64,000 bases of DNA from Acidobacteriota bacterium. Its GTDB lineage: Bacteria; Acidobacteriota; Blastocatellia; RBC074. The stretch covers positions 51,381 through 115,380 of the forward strand of contig JAFDVL010000007.1 of assembly GCA_018268995.1 (NCBI GenBank), given 5' to 3'. Of this stretch, positions 21,301 through 30,241 are shown piece after piece (the stretch's first letter is position 1; each line of letters starts with the position of its first letter). The notes under the pieces were generated by a model. That model did no database searches and was not told the origin of the DNA. It saw nothing but the letters and a program-made list of their open reading frames with translations. A program made the translations under genes and the position numbers.

Positions 21301-21434
21301 CAGGCAATGGCTTCGATGATGGTGGTTTTACCTGCGCCATTCGGGCCACAAATTGCGGTGACTCCAGGATTGAACTCAAACACCGCTTCTGCGTGATTTT
21401 TGATGTTCTTGATTTCGACTTTGGTAATCTGCAA
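18384..21434 (-). CDS. Rad50/SbcC-like SMC-type ATPase
   Basis: A 1016-residue ATPase with the Rad50/SbcC layout. Walker A GPNGAGKT is at residues 30-37; two long coiled coils flank a central hairpin; the C-terminal lobe has signature LSGGEQMAAAL and Walker B LAFFDEPTTNMD. The apex, where Rad50 carries a CxxC zinc hook, has Cys517 and Cys524 in CPLLTERC (a CX6C spacing). Relatives process DNA ends with an Mre11/SbcD nuclease, but no such gene is in the window. The start is a TTG; no ATG fits before the conserved MQITKVEIKNIKNH. The stop overlaps the MFS gene. Confidence 0.9.
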   Translation of the reverse strand: MQITKVEIKNIKNHAEAVFEFNPGVTAICGPNGAGKTTIIEAIAWALFDHLEYNRDDFVRRGAKRGQVDISFRSNIDDREYLVHRDTGGGYYVFDLDTKVKLVEQKNQVVGWLKQHIGVEPTTDLSTLYKTTIGVPQGTFTADFSQPPGHRKKTFDQILQVEEYRQASDNLKDTQKHLQQRITEIDRKIAEAEGELKAYDEIRKQGDEVSSRLHSLEQQLALVFHECQQAEQRARAYTELAEQISKQRGIVERTNIKLQLVRGNLSTASEAAEQARQAADILRQSCIGYEQYQSASQRLTEYEKQRTLRDQIRIKANKIEQELLTAKVQVQSANERLNEIKQSRQEITKLADRVQEQVSLEKQVSELRESRGQVQGLQQAADTLDRELEHLRLRFSEIKAQIKESENYRHEAEQVESLEKEFRTLTDQLTQVEVARQSVQIKRDQIAQAKNEVGRLQAEHAKVSNEISRLQPLSKQAAQLITIETELHKQTQRLANLRAEVARDTEMIAALESGGVCPLLTERCLNLKPGESLDKRFKSGLEARRQEIARLETTTLKLAAEGKNLRVAEAETKRLPQLQEELSAIQDRLLKQKGIVQKLESESPATANSHETQARQLQQQRQEVEARLRQARDAQTKLKQAEVLLREFQTIKAEGERKRADREGLAQKLGALQDITAQLATIETRLQTIGDPRSRAAMLNQIVSREAEWLSALQKAAQRTQEISMQFDQTSKELQEFANLDVALAEVLALRSTCEQAYQAYIANEKIAGTAIAREAEAKSLAKELAATESQINAETAQLVAWEEKYDSDEHGRVFALFNQLRERITQLTTQQEHLREQNEKLQTQLAYLNEVREKMRLDSATNDRLSRLREATEFIRDTLQKAAPYITEAYLHSVSIEANQLYREITGRYDVTLKWSNDYEITLEERGFSRPFTNLSGGEQMAAALSVRLALLKEFSDNLSLAFFDEPTTNMDEDRRRNLAQQIGRVTGFRQLFVISHDDSFENFTDQVITLGERG

Positions 21435-21525
21435 ATCTTGCGGCTGGAGGATGGGAATGGGTTAAGAAGTGTTGGTGAGCGGCGGAAAGCACAACTGCAA
21501 TCCACCCCTCACTCACTGCGACGAA

Positions 21526-21750
21526 CTAAGCCGAAGCATTTTGTGTCGTCTCGGCCCCATCCGAATGTCCGAGTAAATGCTTGCCTTCGAGGCTTCGTGG
21601 GTCAATGGTGCGAATATGTTTGCGACCACGCATTTCCCAGATAGCAGTAATTTTTCCTTCTTTTTCGACAGCGTGATAGGACAACTCTTCCTGCGCCTCA
21701 GTATGAGGTGCCTCTGTGTTCGTGGTTTCTGTGGATGTATTTTCACTCAT
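21526..21750 (-). CDS. Small acidic protein of unknown function
   Basis: A 74-residue hydrophilic protein: a Thr/Glu-rich N-terminus (MSENTSTETTNTEA) then a more ordered segment (KITAIWEMRGRKHIRTIDP). No family recognised. The start at 21750 is supported by GGAGA ten bases upstream. It precedes the Rad50-like gene on the same strand with a gap of about 90 bases. Could be spurious, but the ribosome site and composition favour a real gene. Confidence 0.5.
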   Translation of the reverse strand: MSENTSTETTNTEAPHTEAQEELSYHAVEKEGKITAIWEMRGRKHIRTIDPRSLEGKHLLGHSDGAETTQNASA

Positions 21751-21819
21751 GTATGATGTATCTCCTGATGTTGATGTAATAACGGAAACCAGCATTCTGC
21801 CATAGCGTTAGGGCAGTGT

Positions 21820-22032
21820 CTAGCTTAGGCTCGCAGGTTGCTCACTTGCTCTTTCTGTTTCCAGGTGATCAGGCTGTTGCTGATATTCGGCTAATAATTC
21901 CTGCATAATATCCGAAAATGTCCAGTTGGGATCAAGCTGTGAATTTGCTGCCAGACGGGTTTCCAATTCCCTTAAGGCACGCTCGCGTGCCCAGGCAAAA
22001 AAACGGGTCAAATTGATCTGTTGAGTAATCAT
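21820..22032 (-). CDS. Small helical protein of unknown function
   Basis: A 70-residue, charged, probably helical protein (LTRFFAWARERALRELETRL, then DIMQELLAEYQQQ). ATG 22032 preferred; no clear Shine-Dalgarno. Same strand and direction as the small gene and Rad50-like gene downstream. No family recognised. Confidence 0.45.
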   Translation of the reverse strand: MITQQINLTRFFAWARERALRELETRLAANSQLDPNWTFSDIMQELLAEYQQQPDHLETERASEQPASLS

Positions 22033-22234
22033 GGGTTGTTTGCGAAATGCTTGCAAAAAAGCAACGGAATTCTCAGCTTTCGATAAATTGATGTCAAGTC
22101 AATGATGGTTCTTTGTCGGCGAAATATCTGTTTGGGAAACCCATTGCGTTTGTGTTAAATTGCAGTTCGCGTCCCCTCCCGGTGTGATAGCGTGTAACAA
22201 CCCTGAATAGAAAAGCTTAATTGAGGTTCTGATA

Positions 22235-23077
22235 ATGCTGACTGGATACAACACAGATGTGTCCTACGGGGGAGAACTCTTCCACGTCCAAACTGAAGAT
22301 AAAGGCATCAACAGTCCCATTATTCTTTCATTGGTGTATCGTGCCGGAACTATTCTGGCAGCGAAGCGAACCCCATACAATAATTACATTCAAAATGGAG
22401 TGGTTGATGAATCTGCCGTATCCCAGATACTCAACCGACAACATCAGATTTTAGTAGCTGCAATTCGTTCCGGGAAAAGCGACAAACTCGTCGAGCTGAG
22501 CCGCCATTACAGTGAGTATAAAGGGAAAGAAATATGCGAATCGCCATCTGCAAGTAGCACCCAGGCTACCAGTGTGACAAGACGGGCAATCGAAACGCAG
22601 GCAAAAGAGGTATCGGCAAACGATACTTCGCATTTGAGCTCACGTCCTCAATCAGCGCCCGCTCACAAGCTGGAACCGCAGACCCATCCTGTTGCTCACA
22701 ACATTGAGCAGCGTGGGTTTGATGCGATCAGTTTTGATCAGATTATCGCTGGTTTTTTAGAGAAGGTCTCTTTCTCGGAGCAATTACGCATCGAATTGCT
22801 TTATCCCTCAAAATTCCGAGCTGGAGATGAGGTTACAGTTCGCGCCGCAGTCTTTGTTGGCGGGCATACCCCTTCATCTGGCGCTAAAATACAATTGCAG
22901 GTTTTGGGGACAAAAATCGTTGCGCAATCCTGGCAAGCAGTTACGGATTTTCAGGGGTTAGTAAGTTTTCATATCAAAATCCCCGTTTTTACCTCTGGCG
23001 CAGCTGCCTTGATTTTAAAGGCGACCGCAGAGAATGGACAAGATACTGAAGCAAAGTTTATGATTTCGGCAAAGTGA
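22235..23077 (+). CDS. Conserved-looking hypothetical with C-terminal Ig-like domain
   Basis: A 280-residue protein without signal peptide. The N-terminal 90 residues (MLTGYNTDVSYGGELFHVQT, then ASKRTPYNNYIQNG-like and LNRQHQILVAAIRSG) resemble a domain I recall from Acidobacteria hypotheticals. The middle is low-complexity. The last 100 residues have alternating strands (YPSKFRAGDEVTVRAAVF, then LQVLGT and FTSGAAALILKATAENG) consistent with an Ig-like or invasin-like fold. GAGG lies upstream of the ATG. The stop overlaps the start of the ThiS-like gene, suggesting coupling. Function unknown. Confidence 0.75.
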   Translation: MLTGYNTDVSYGGELFHVQTEDKGINSPIILSLVYRAGTILAAKRTPYNNYIQNGVVDESAVSQILNRQHQILVAAIRSGKSDKLVELSRHYSEYKGKEICESPSASSTQATSVTRRAIETQAKEVSANDTSHLSSRPQSAPAHKLEPQTHPVAHNIEQRGFDAISFDQIIAGFLEKVSFSEQLRIELLYPSKFRAGDEVTVRAAVFVGGHTPSSGAKIQLQVLGTKIVAQSWQAVTDFQGLVSFHIKIPVFTSGAAALILKATAENGQDTEAKFMISAK

Positions 23078-23307
23078 GTCAACAGATGATGAGTGACGAA
23101 ACAAAAATCGAAATCCAGGTAAATGGTGAACCTCAATTTGTTCAGGCGGAACTGACCGTGGCTGATCTTGTAGAGCAATGGGAACTTGTTCCCCAACGAC
23201 TCGCTATAGAGCTTAATCTCAAGATACTGCCCCGCTCATCTTGGGCTGAAACTAAATTGCAGTCAGGAGATCGTCTTGAAGTTGTCCATTTTGTCGGAGG
23301 GGGTTAA
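23074..23307 (+). CDS. thiS: ThiS/MoaD-like sulfur carrier protein
   Basis: A ubiquitin-fold sulfur carrier of 77 residues. Begins with KIEIQVNGEPQ, has the TVADLVEQWEL segment and AIELNLKILP, and ends DRLEVVHFVGGG; the C-terminal Gly-Gly is adenylated and thiocarboxylated in thiamine thiazole synthesis. The GTG start at 23074 overlaps the previous stop by four bases; ATG 23086 or 23089 is also possible. No thiG, thiF or other thiamine gene is in the window, so its pathway could be thiamine or another sulfur transfer. Confidence 0.85.
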   Translation: MSQQMMSDETKIEIQVNGEPQFVQAELTVADLVEQWELVPQRLAIELNLKILPRSSWAETKLQSGDRLEVVHFVGGG

Positions 23308-23354
23308 CAAGCGTCATAATTTTGACTTTTCCTTATCATTGATTAGGCATTAAT

Positions 23355-23441
23355 TTATATTTCCATGTAATCGAGATAGTCCCGTAAAGGTTTAACCCGT
23401 AGGCCTTGCTCCTCGCAACAACCATAATAATCAGGCTCCAT
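23355..23441 (-). CDS. Tiny ORF or gene remnant with a CC motif
   Basis: Minus-strand frame of 28 residues from the ATG at 23441 (MEPDYYGCCEEQGLRVKPL onward, ending DYLDYMEI). The same frame stays open upstream to about 23545 with no usual start codon. The residue pattern looks protein-like, so it may be the remnant of a longer gene or a real micro-protein. Only weak GAAG precedes the ATG. Confidence 0.25.
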   Translation of the reverse strand: MEPDYYGCCEEQGLRVKPLRDYLDYMEI

Positions 23442-23516
23442 ATTTGGTTCTTCAATCTTTTTGACTGAAAAAGATAACCGTCTCTCAAGGTTGAATTGGT
23501 GATGGCTTAAAAGACC

Positions 23517-24959
23517 GTGATTACTGTTGTGTTCAATTCATCAATGACTACCAAAACTACTGGGAGCGCCGCCGCTGCCGTAAATAAAGCCAATAAGGCT
23601 CAACTGCAAAAATGGTTGGCGAAAATGGCTATGCAAAATAAAGCGTCGCTGATTTTCGAGTTGGAAGTGTGGATTCGTTGCTTCGACCGCTTCTTTCGTA
23701 TTCGCAATCATCCTTTCACCGAGATGGAGATGCGAGAAGTGGTACGGCGCGATTTTTCCGAAGAGCTTAGAATTGTTCGTAGCGTGAGTCTGCGGATGAG
23801 CCAACTCTGTACCGAAATTGTTTCGCTGGAACGAACTGATTCTGATTACTTCGGAAGCTATATTGAAAATGAGCTTCTGCATAGTGATGGAACCTTGCGT
23901 TTGGAGCGAAAGCAATCCTGGCAACTGACACCAGAGGATTCCCTTTCTCTCTTAATTGAATCACTAGCAGACTTGCGTCCCTTGCTTGAGAGCGTTACCC
24001 AGTTGCCTTTTGTTAACTTTCAGACCTTCAGCAGTGTAGGCAAGCTGATCAGTCGCGAGCTGGCCCGATGTCATCATATCGAGCCGTTATTGCTCCAGAA
24101 ATTTAAACCCGAATTTGATCGCATTGAGCACCCCGAAATCACCGCAATTATCAAAGGCATTCAGCATCCAGACTTGCGCCAACTAATGGCGCAAGTCTTC
24201 CTGGAAGCATTTCGACTACTGCGGTATCTAAATTTCATCGGCGAGGATTTACGGGCTGATCGGCCCTTGAAACGCTCTCTCCTGATCTTTTCCCTGATTT
24301 ATTCAGAGCTGCGCTCTCTCTTGGATTTTATTGATAATCGTCTGCTTGGAAGTAATGAACTAGAGGAAGATAAGCGCGACATTATTGACGGTTGTAGCTA
24401 TGGATTACGGATGGAGTTGGACAAGGTCTTTGGCAAGGAATTGATCGGATTTGTTCAGCTTCGTCAGGCACCACCTATTTATGCAAAGGTCGAAAACTCG
24501 CATGGATTGCTGCGGAATTGCTTGCAACAAACCATCGTCGGCATTGCCCATGCTTTTAATCTAAATCTGACTGGCGTAAGTATTTTCCCCGATTTCAGCA
24601 CGTTCCATGATCAATCAAAGACATTGCGAGCAGATCTTTGGCGGTTGATTATGCACCTGCGATATTACGAAGCAAATGTGGAGCAGAGCTATAACAGCAA
24701 CCTGATCGAAGAACTTGTGGCGTTTCGGGATGGGTCAATGAAGTTTTTGATGTTTCGTGATTGGGACCCGCTGGAACGAATGCACGATGAGATTGTGGCT
24801 TCCACAAATGACGAAGAACGTCGCAAGGCATTACATCTGTTTGCAACCTATCTGGAGACCTTGCTAGGACAGGTCAATGTCCGCGCGGTTTTAACGGATG
24901 ACCCCTTCGACTATCCTGCGGTTGAAATTCAAGGGCAAACTATTAAGGCTGTGGCCTAA
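23517..24959 (+). CDS. Conserved-looking hypothetical protein, mostly helical
   Basis: A 480-residue soluble protein with no signal peptide, no membrane segment and no motif I can name. It is dominated by amphipathic helices rich in Leu, Arg and Glu (FELEVWIRCFDRFFRIR, LLIESLADLRPLLESV, LLIFSLIYSELRSLLDFID) and looks like a globular scaffold or a regulator. The start is GTG 23517; ATG 23544 is a likely alternative. It follows the ThiS-like gene by 209 bases and converges with the PIG-L gene. Confidence 0.75.
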   Translation: MITVVFNSSMTTKTTGSAAAAVNKANKAQLQKWLAKMAMQNKASLIFELEVWIRCFDRFFRIRNHPFTEMEMREVVRRDFSEELRIVRSVSLRMSQLCTEIVSLERTDSDYFGSYIENELLHSDGTLRLERKQSWQLTPEDSLSLLIESLADLRPLLESVTQLPFVNFQTFSSVGKLISRELARCHHIEPLLLQKFKPEFDRIEHPEITAIIKGIQHPDLRQLMAQVFLEAFRLLRYLNFIGEDLRADRPLKRSLLIFSLIYSELRSLLDFIDNRLLGSNELEEDKRDIIDGCSYGLRMELDKVFGKELIGFVQLRQAPPIYAKVENSHGLLRNCLQQTIVGIAHAFNLNLTGVSIFPDFSTFHDQSKTLRADLWRLIMHLRYYEANVEQSYNSNLIEELVAFRDGSMKFLMFRDWDPLERMHDEIVASTNDEERRKALHLFATYLETLLGQVNVRAVLTDDPFDYPAVEIQGQTIKAVA

Positions 24960-24982
24960 TTCGCTGCCATCAAGGTTTGAGC

Positions 24983-27673
24983 CTATCGTTTTTTGCTCAG
25001 GGAGCTTTTCGCCTGCCCACTGGCAAATGACTTGGGATAGCTCACCATATTTGCAAACAAGCGATAAGCACCTGCGACACCGGCAGGGAATTGCCGGAAC
25101 CAGGCATACCCCGTAAAAATATAGTGTCCTTTCCCAAAGCTTGCGACCAACTCACCGCCCTTTAAAATCGTCCCGGTATCATCTGGTGCAGATAAAAGCG
25201 GCGTGAATTGTTTGTCCCATTCGCTCAGAAAATATAAGCCACGTTCCTGTATCCACCCCTTCCAATCTTCGTCTGTAATTTTATTTGGAAAATTAAAGAA
25301 TGGATGTGCCGGTTCCAGAATTGTGATCGGCGCTATTTCGTCGGTAACGCGCAGGTTTCCAGCCATTTTTACCGGATAAGGGGAAAAGTTACCATTCGCA
25401 AATTCTTGTTTGTTATATTGCACAATGAGTGTTCCGCCGTTAGATACATAGTCCAACAGCCGTTTATTATTGACGATGACGGCATCATTTACTTCATATA
25501 CGCGAATGCCAAGAACAATGGTGTCGTACGCGGATAGGTCTCCTGAGGCCAATTCTGCTGGAGAGATGAGCTTTAAATTTACCCCTATTTGCTGAAGCGC
25601 ACTTGGGCCATCATCGCCGCTTCCAATAACGTACCCAACCTTTAAGCCCTTGGCCACAGTGACATCAAAGACTTCTACTTTTGTAGTTGCAGGATGGTAG
25701 ACGAAGTGTGGCTCAATGTGCGGGTAGGAAATTACCTGATACCCATTATCGAACTTCTTCCCACCTGATTCTGCAATTGCCTTCAGCTCAAAATTTCCTG
25801 CGGCTCCAAGCGATGGGGTAACTTTGAAGGTTCGTGCGGTTTTCTCACTCTGCTTGGTAAATATAAGTAGCTGATTTTCCCCCTCAACCTTCCAGCCCGC
25901 TGGGGCGATGAGTTGAATCGTTCCCACTGTTTGGTGGTTGGCGTTGTTTGTGATTTCCACTGAAACCTCACGAGTCCGATTTTGGCTTCCACTTGGAATC
26001 ACTAAGAGGGAAGGGTGAACAGTAAGCGTTAGCGCGGGGGCAACTTTCAGTTCGCGTCGAATTTCACCGAATGTTTTGTCCACAAAGCGAAACTCAACAG
26101 GCTGCTGGACGATGACCCGCTCTCCACTCAAGGTAAGTTCTACCTGTGCATTGGCAATTGCTGGCGCAAATGGCAAATTGCGAGGCATCGAATCGTCCCA
26201 ATCAAATTGTTCTTTCGTTCGGGGTTTGGCTAGCCAGTAAGGCTGTGTCGCGGGCGCATTATCGGGCACTCTGGAACGAAATCGCGCAACAATATTGGGG
26301 GTTTCTCTCCCGCGCATAATTGGCATGCCTGTGCCTACGACCATCGGCTCAGGGCGAATGGATTCGGTTTGCCAATCGGCTGGCGTATTTAATTTTACAA
26401 GAGGGGGTGCGTCTTTAGACTGATTGATTCCAGCTGCGGAGCTGATAAAGATATGTGCCGCGATCTCAACATTTTCTCCTGGTGTAACGATTTCCGTACT
26501 GCTGAGAGCGTCTACCACAACTCCGTGCGCTTTGACCAACGCATCGTTGAACTCTTTCTCCTTGCGCGCCAACATACCGTCAACCGTCGCTTTGGTGCTT
26601 GGTTCCAGGCTGCCTAGCGTTGCTCTTAGCGCCCTCACCTCGCGCAAGCCATCCGCCAAATATGGAGCAATCGCGACAGGTTGTTCCATTCGGAATTCCA
26701 TCATTGCCTTAGCTGCCAAATCTTTGATCTTCGATAAGGCTGGTAATATTTTCCCCTGATTGTCCCCTGCAAATTTGGCAATGCCCGTAATTGTCGTATC
26801 AATGCCTGTAAAAAAAGTGGTTTCTTTTTCCGGTACTGTTATCAGGCTGGAGAGCCGTGGGAAAGAGCGAACCTGCGTCCCTTTTGATTGCACCATCCCG
26901 AAGTCCTGCGAACGGTGTCGACTGCGACCGTCAGAGGCTAGTTCGTTGTAGGATCGTCCAAGGATAGGATCATAAACACCGACATCGAATTCAGCGCGCG
27001 GCCCACTATCCACATTGCCAAACACTCGCCCATAAACCTTCAAGACTTGCCAGGGGTGCAAGCCTTCCCGCCTGATTTGCTCTGGAAAACGAGTTGGATC
27101 GGCTGCTGCTTTGAGTGCTTCTGGCGTCAATAACCCTGCCACCTGATGCTGGCCATGCCCATCGCGTGCAGTGCCAGAAAATCCACTGACGACAACCAGT
27201 GGACGCATCATCCGAATTACTCGTACCATATCACCAAGCACTTCTTCGCGATTCCATTTTTGCAGTGTTTCCTCTGGGGATCGAGTGAATCCAAAATCAA
27301 AGGCACGGGTAAAAAACTGCTCGCCTCCATCCAATTTGCGTGCTGCCAGTAACTCTTCGGTGCGAATTACACCCAGGTTTTCCCCCAGTTCAGGCCCAAT
27401 CCCGTTTTGCCCACCTTCTCCCCGGTTGAGTGAAAGATAGGCTGTGCGTGCCCCTTCTTTTCGGGAGAGATACGCAAGCATTTCGGTTGATTCATCATCA
27501 GGATGTGCTGCTGTGTGCAACACGCTTGCAATTGTCTGGAGCCGCCTTAAAGACAACGCCAATCCACTTGCTCCGCGTTCTTCAGGAGTGGGACGCGTAT
27601 CTGCTTGTAAAGGAAGAAAGAGTGATTGGGAAAAGAGCAGGAATGAGAACCCGAAGCAAAAAAGCTTTTTCAT
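24983..27673 (-). CDS. Exported PIG-L/LmbE deacetylase with C-terminal Ig-like and GATase-like regions
   Basis: An 896-residue exported enzyme. After a signal peptide ([19 protein letters not shown]), residues about 40-270 form a PIG-L/LmbE zinc deacetylase: AAHPDDE holds the metal and base residues, and GEGGQNGIG and ARKLDGG follow. Members remove N-acetyl groups from sugars such as GlcNAc. The middle has Ig-like/NEW3-type domains ([26 protein letters not shown]). The last 200 residues ([42 protein letters not shown]) resemble a class I glutamine-amidotransferase-like domain. ATG 27673 chosen over an upstream frame start at 27736, which would precede the signal peptide. Substrate unknown. 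Confidence 0.88.
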   Translation of the reverse strand: MKKLFCFGFSFLLFSQSLFLPLQADTRPTPEERGASGLALSLRRLQTIASVLHTAAHPDDESTEMLAYLSRKEGARTAYLSLNRGEGGQNGIGPELGENLGVIRTEELLAARKLDGGEQFFTRAFDFGFTRSPEETLQKWNREEVLGDMVRVIRMMRPLVVVSGFSGTARDGHGQHQVAGLLTPEALKAAADPTRFPEQIRREGLHPWQVLKVYGRVFGNVDSGPRAEFDVGVYDPILGRSYNELASDGRSRHRSQDFGMVQSKGTQVRSFPRLSSLITVPEKETTFFTGIDTTITGIAKFAGDNQGKILPALSKIKDLAAKAMMEFRMEQPVAIAPYLADGLREVRALRATLGSLEPSTKATVDGMLARKEKEFNDALVKAHGVVVDALSSTEIVTPGENVEIAAHIFISSAAGINQSKDAPPLVKLNTPADWQTESIRPEPMVVGTGMPIMRGRETPNIVARFRSRVPDNAPATQPYWLAKPRTKEQFDWDDSMPRNLPFAPAIANAQVELTLSGERVIVQQPVEFRFVDKTFGEIRRELKVAPALTLTVHPSLLVIPSGSQNRTREVSVEITNNANHQTVGTIQLIAPAGWKVEGENQLLIFTKQSEKTARTFKVTPSLGAAGNFELKAIAESGGKKFDNGYQVISYPHIEPHFVYHPATTKVEVFDVTVAKGLKVGYVIGSGDDGPSALQQIGVNLKLISPAELASGDLSAYDTIVLGIRVYEVNDAVIVNNKRLLDYVSNGGTLIVQYNKQEFANGNFSPYPVKMAGNLRVTDEIAPITILEPAHPFFNFPNKITDEDWKGWIQERGLYFLSEWDKQFTPLLSAPDDTGTILKGGELVASFGKGHYIFTGYAWFRQFPAGVAGAYRLFANMVSYPKSFASGQAKSSLSKKR

Positions 27674-27746
27674 ATCTGTGATCGCAAGGTGAAATATGCA
27701 CAATCGCAAAAGATTCAAACTATAGATGAAGTGCAATAATATTTAT

Positions 27747-27823
27747 TGCTGTACAGCATCGCAACCAGTGTGCAACCTCTATTTCAGGAAACCACAAGTA
27801 GTGATGACTTGTCGAGCGACAAG
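27747..27823. promoter_or_regulatory. Two short palindromes upstream of the PIG-L gene
   Basis: TGCTGTACAGCA (27747-27758, fully palindromic) and CTTGTCG-AG-CGACAAG (27808-27823, 7-base arms). They lie in the 244-base gap between glmM and the PIG-L gene, both on the minus strand, so they are upstream of the PIG-L start and could be operators. No factor can be named. Confidence 0.25.
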
Positions 27824-27917
27824 CAGGTGGAAGTATCTGTACACTGCTGAAATGGGGATAGTTGATTTAGGCGGCTAACGTTCTCTTTAACTGTGCGAGT
27901 CCTGATTTAGAATTATA

Positions 27918-29273
27918 TTACAGCAAATGGTCGCGCAGCACTTGTGCCATCGCCTCGGCTTGCATTCGGATGACTTTTTCATCTTTCCCTTCGATCATCA
28001 CGCGCGCCAGGTTTTCTGTGCCCGAATAGCGCAACAATAATCTTCCTGTTCCCTGCAATTCTGTGTGTAATTGATCCATCATCGCTTTTATAGGTGGAAT
28101 GGAATCTAACGGAGGTTTGCTGCCGACTTTGACATTGATGGTGATTTGAGGATACCTCGTAAAGCCTGAAGCCAATTCTTGCAGACCTTGTTTTGAGTCC
28201 TTCATCACCCGCAGCACTTCGAGTGCCGTGATGATGCCATCTCCAGTGAGTGAAATCTTTGGAAAAATGACGTGGCCAGATTGTTCTCCACCAATACTCC
28301 CCCCATTTTTGAGCAACTCATCCAGAACATATTTGTCGCCAACATTGGTTCGCGTAAGCGAGATGTTTTTTTGTTGCAGCCCCAATTCCAGTCCAAGATT
28401 GCTCATTACTGTCGCCACCACTCGGTTTCCCTCCAGCTCATTACGCTCGGCAAGGTACTCTGCGGCAATAAAAAGAACTTGATCGCCATCCACTAAATTA
28501 CCCTGTGCATCAACAAACAAAGCGCGATCCGCATCCCCGTCAAAGGCGACCCCAATATCAGCTTTGGTTTCGACTACTTTTGCCTGCAACTGCTCGGTAT
28601 GAAGCGCACCACAATCAAGATTAATGTTGCGGCCATTCGGATCAGTATTGATTACCGTGACTTCGGCACCAAGTGCTTGAAAAAGTGCAGGCGCTAACCT
28701 GTAGGAAGCCCCATTCGCACAGTCCACAACTAGATGTAGGCCACTTAAATCTAATCCTGTTCCCATCTCTGTTCGCAGGAAGGATTGGTATTTTTGCTGT
28801 AGTTCCTGCTCGGTTGCCGTATCTCTTGACGTATCTGTGTTGGACATGGCTGGAAAAGCTTCAGCCTCGGCTCTTAAATCCGCTTCGATAGCCTGTTCCG
28901 TTATATCATCCAGTTTTTGTCCCGATGGTGAGAAGACCTTGAGGCCATTATCTTGAAATGGATTGTGAGACGCTGAGATGACAATACCAGCATCCGCCTT
29001 GAGAATTTTTGTCAGGTAAGCTACGCCTGGTGTGGTGATGATCCCCGCTGATTGATACCTGGCTGCTGCTGTTTTTATGCCGCGAATCACAGCGGCCTCA
29101 ATCCACTCCCCGGATTCGCGAGTATCTCGACCGAGAATAATTAGCGGAGTTTTGCCTAATCGCTTTTCAAGCTCCATTGCCAGTGCATAACCGAATCGTT
29201 CAATTGTAGGAACATCCAATGGAAATTTCCCAGCTTCACCACGAATGCCATCAGTGCCAAATAATTTGCTCAT
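27918..29273 (-). CDS. glmM: Phosphoglucosamine mutase
   Basis: Converts glucosamine-6-phosphate to glucosamine-1-phosphate for UDP-GlcNAc and cell-wall synthesis. The 451-residue protein opens with LFGTDGIRGEAG, has the phosphoserine loop SASHNP (Ser102), the metal-binding loop FDGDADRALF and the sugar/phosphate loop RYSGTENLARVM. All the catalytic motifs are intact. Confidence 0.97.
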   Translation of the reverse strand: MSKLFGTDGIRGEAGKFPLDVPTIERFGYALAMELEKRLGKTPLIILGRDTRESGEWIEAAVIRGIKTAAARYQSAGIITTPGVAYLTKILKADAGIVISASHNPFQDNGLKVFSPSGQKLDDITEQAIEADLRAEAEAFPAMSNTDTSRDTATEQELQQKYQSFLRTEMGTGLDLSGLHLVVDCANGASYRLAPALFQALGAEVTVINTDPNGRNINLDCGALHTEQLQAKVVETKADIGVAFDGDADRALFVDAQGNLVDGDQVLFIAAEYLAERNELEGNRVVATVMSNLGLELGLQQKNISLTRTNVGDKYVLDELLKNGGSIGGEQSGHVIFPKISLTGDGIITALEVLRVMKDSKQGLQELASGFTRYPQITINVKVGSKPPLDSIPPIKAMMDQLHTELQGTGRLLLRYSGTENLARVMIEGKDEKVIRMQAEAMAQVLRDHLL

Positions 29274-29381
29274 AGAGTTGGTAGAACGAAGTAAGGACGG
29301 GGGATCTCAGAGTCGTTTAAGAGGCAGGAAGATAAACGAAACGTGCGGAAAAGTCATTGAGAAAATTTCCAGATCAGATGC

Positions 29382-29409
29382 AAAAAAGCCGGAGGCATTT
29401 GCCCCCGGC
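29382..29409 (-). terminator. Rho-independent terminator of the BON gene
   Basis: On the minus strand GCCGGGGGC, loop AAAT, GCCTCCGGC (29409-29388), followed by a run of six T (29387-29382). One mismatch in the stem. Lies just after the BON protein stop at 29439. Confidence 0.8.
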
Positions 29410-29438
29410 CCTTTCCCTCACATTCTCCAAACTTCACA

Positions 29439-29975
29439 TTAACTGTTTTTTTCCACACGTAAATTATTCGTCACTGAAAAAACATTGGATACGCCATTGG
29501 CAGCAATGAATGCCCGTGTTTTATCGCCCTGGTTTAGCACGATGCCTTCCAGCGTTACGTTACCGTTTTTTACGATGATGCGAACTGGCGGATTCGCCAT
29601 CAACGCTAAGCGATCCAACCCTGGCTGGCGATAAATAGCGCGATACGTGGCAATACGAATCCGATCATCGAAGGAAGATAATGGCAACACTTCGATGTTA
29701 TTCACGACCTGTTCCACGCCTGCGATACGTGCCACAACTCTTTCGGCATCACTCTTTAGCGTCGGACGCGTCACTTGTCCTTGGAGCGTCACAACGCCAT
29801 CGTGATAACTGTAGGAAAAATTGTCAAAGACGCTTAAGAACGGCAAAGTGACCAGTTCTTTGCGAATTTTCTGAACGGTTTTTATGTCGTCCGTATTGTT
29901 AGTGGATGCAAAACTCGGCATCACTGAAATCATTGTCATCGCTGCCAACAGTGCTAATGTTGTGAACCTTCTCAT
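29439..29975 (-). CDS. Exported protein with two BON domains
   Basis: A 178-residue exported protein; signal peptide MRRFTTLALLAAMTMISVMP. Two BON domains follow: the first with YSYHDGVVTLQGQVTRP and VARIAGVEQVVNNIEVLP, the second with IIVKNGNVTLEGIVLN and NGVSNVFSVTNNLRVE. BON domains bind lipid or membrane surfaces in periplasmic proteins such as OsmY. ATG 29975 is preceded by a strong GGGAGGA site, so the longer frame from 30062 is not used. A terminator follows. Confidence 0.9.
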   Translation of the reverse strand: MRRFTTLALLAAMTMISVMPSFASTNNTDDIKTVQKIRKELVTLPFLSVFDNFSYSYHDGVVTLQGQVTRPTLKSDAERVVARIAGVEQVVNNIEVLPLSSFDDRIRIATYRAIYRQPGLDRLALMANPPVRIIVKNGNVTLEGIVLNQGDKTRAFIAANGVSNVFSVTNNLRVEKNS

Positions 29976-30241
29976 TTGTTTCCTCCCCTTGAAATAGTTT
30001 GAGAATTTGCTCAACAAGTTGTCAATAATCAGCTCACCTGATTTACGCGACTTTAGAGGCAAATGGATTGCAATTGGTTGGCTGAGATTGCGAGCACATT
30101 GTTAATTTTTGCTTACACACGCTCCGCTCTTAATCATCTTTTTGAGGTGTGAAAATGCTAGGGGCAAAAAATAACCTGTATCGTTCTGTAAATCGTTTCC
30201 CTGCGCTTTGTTTGGCAGGTGCGGGAAATAATACAACTTGA

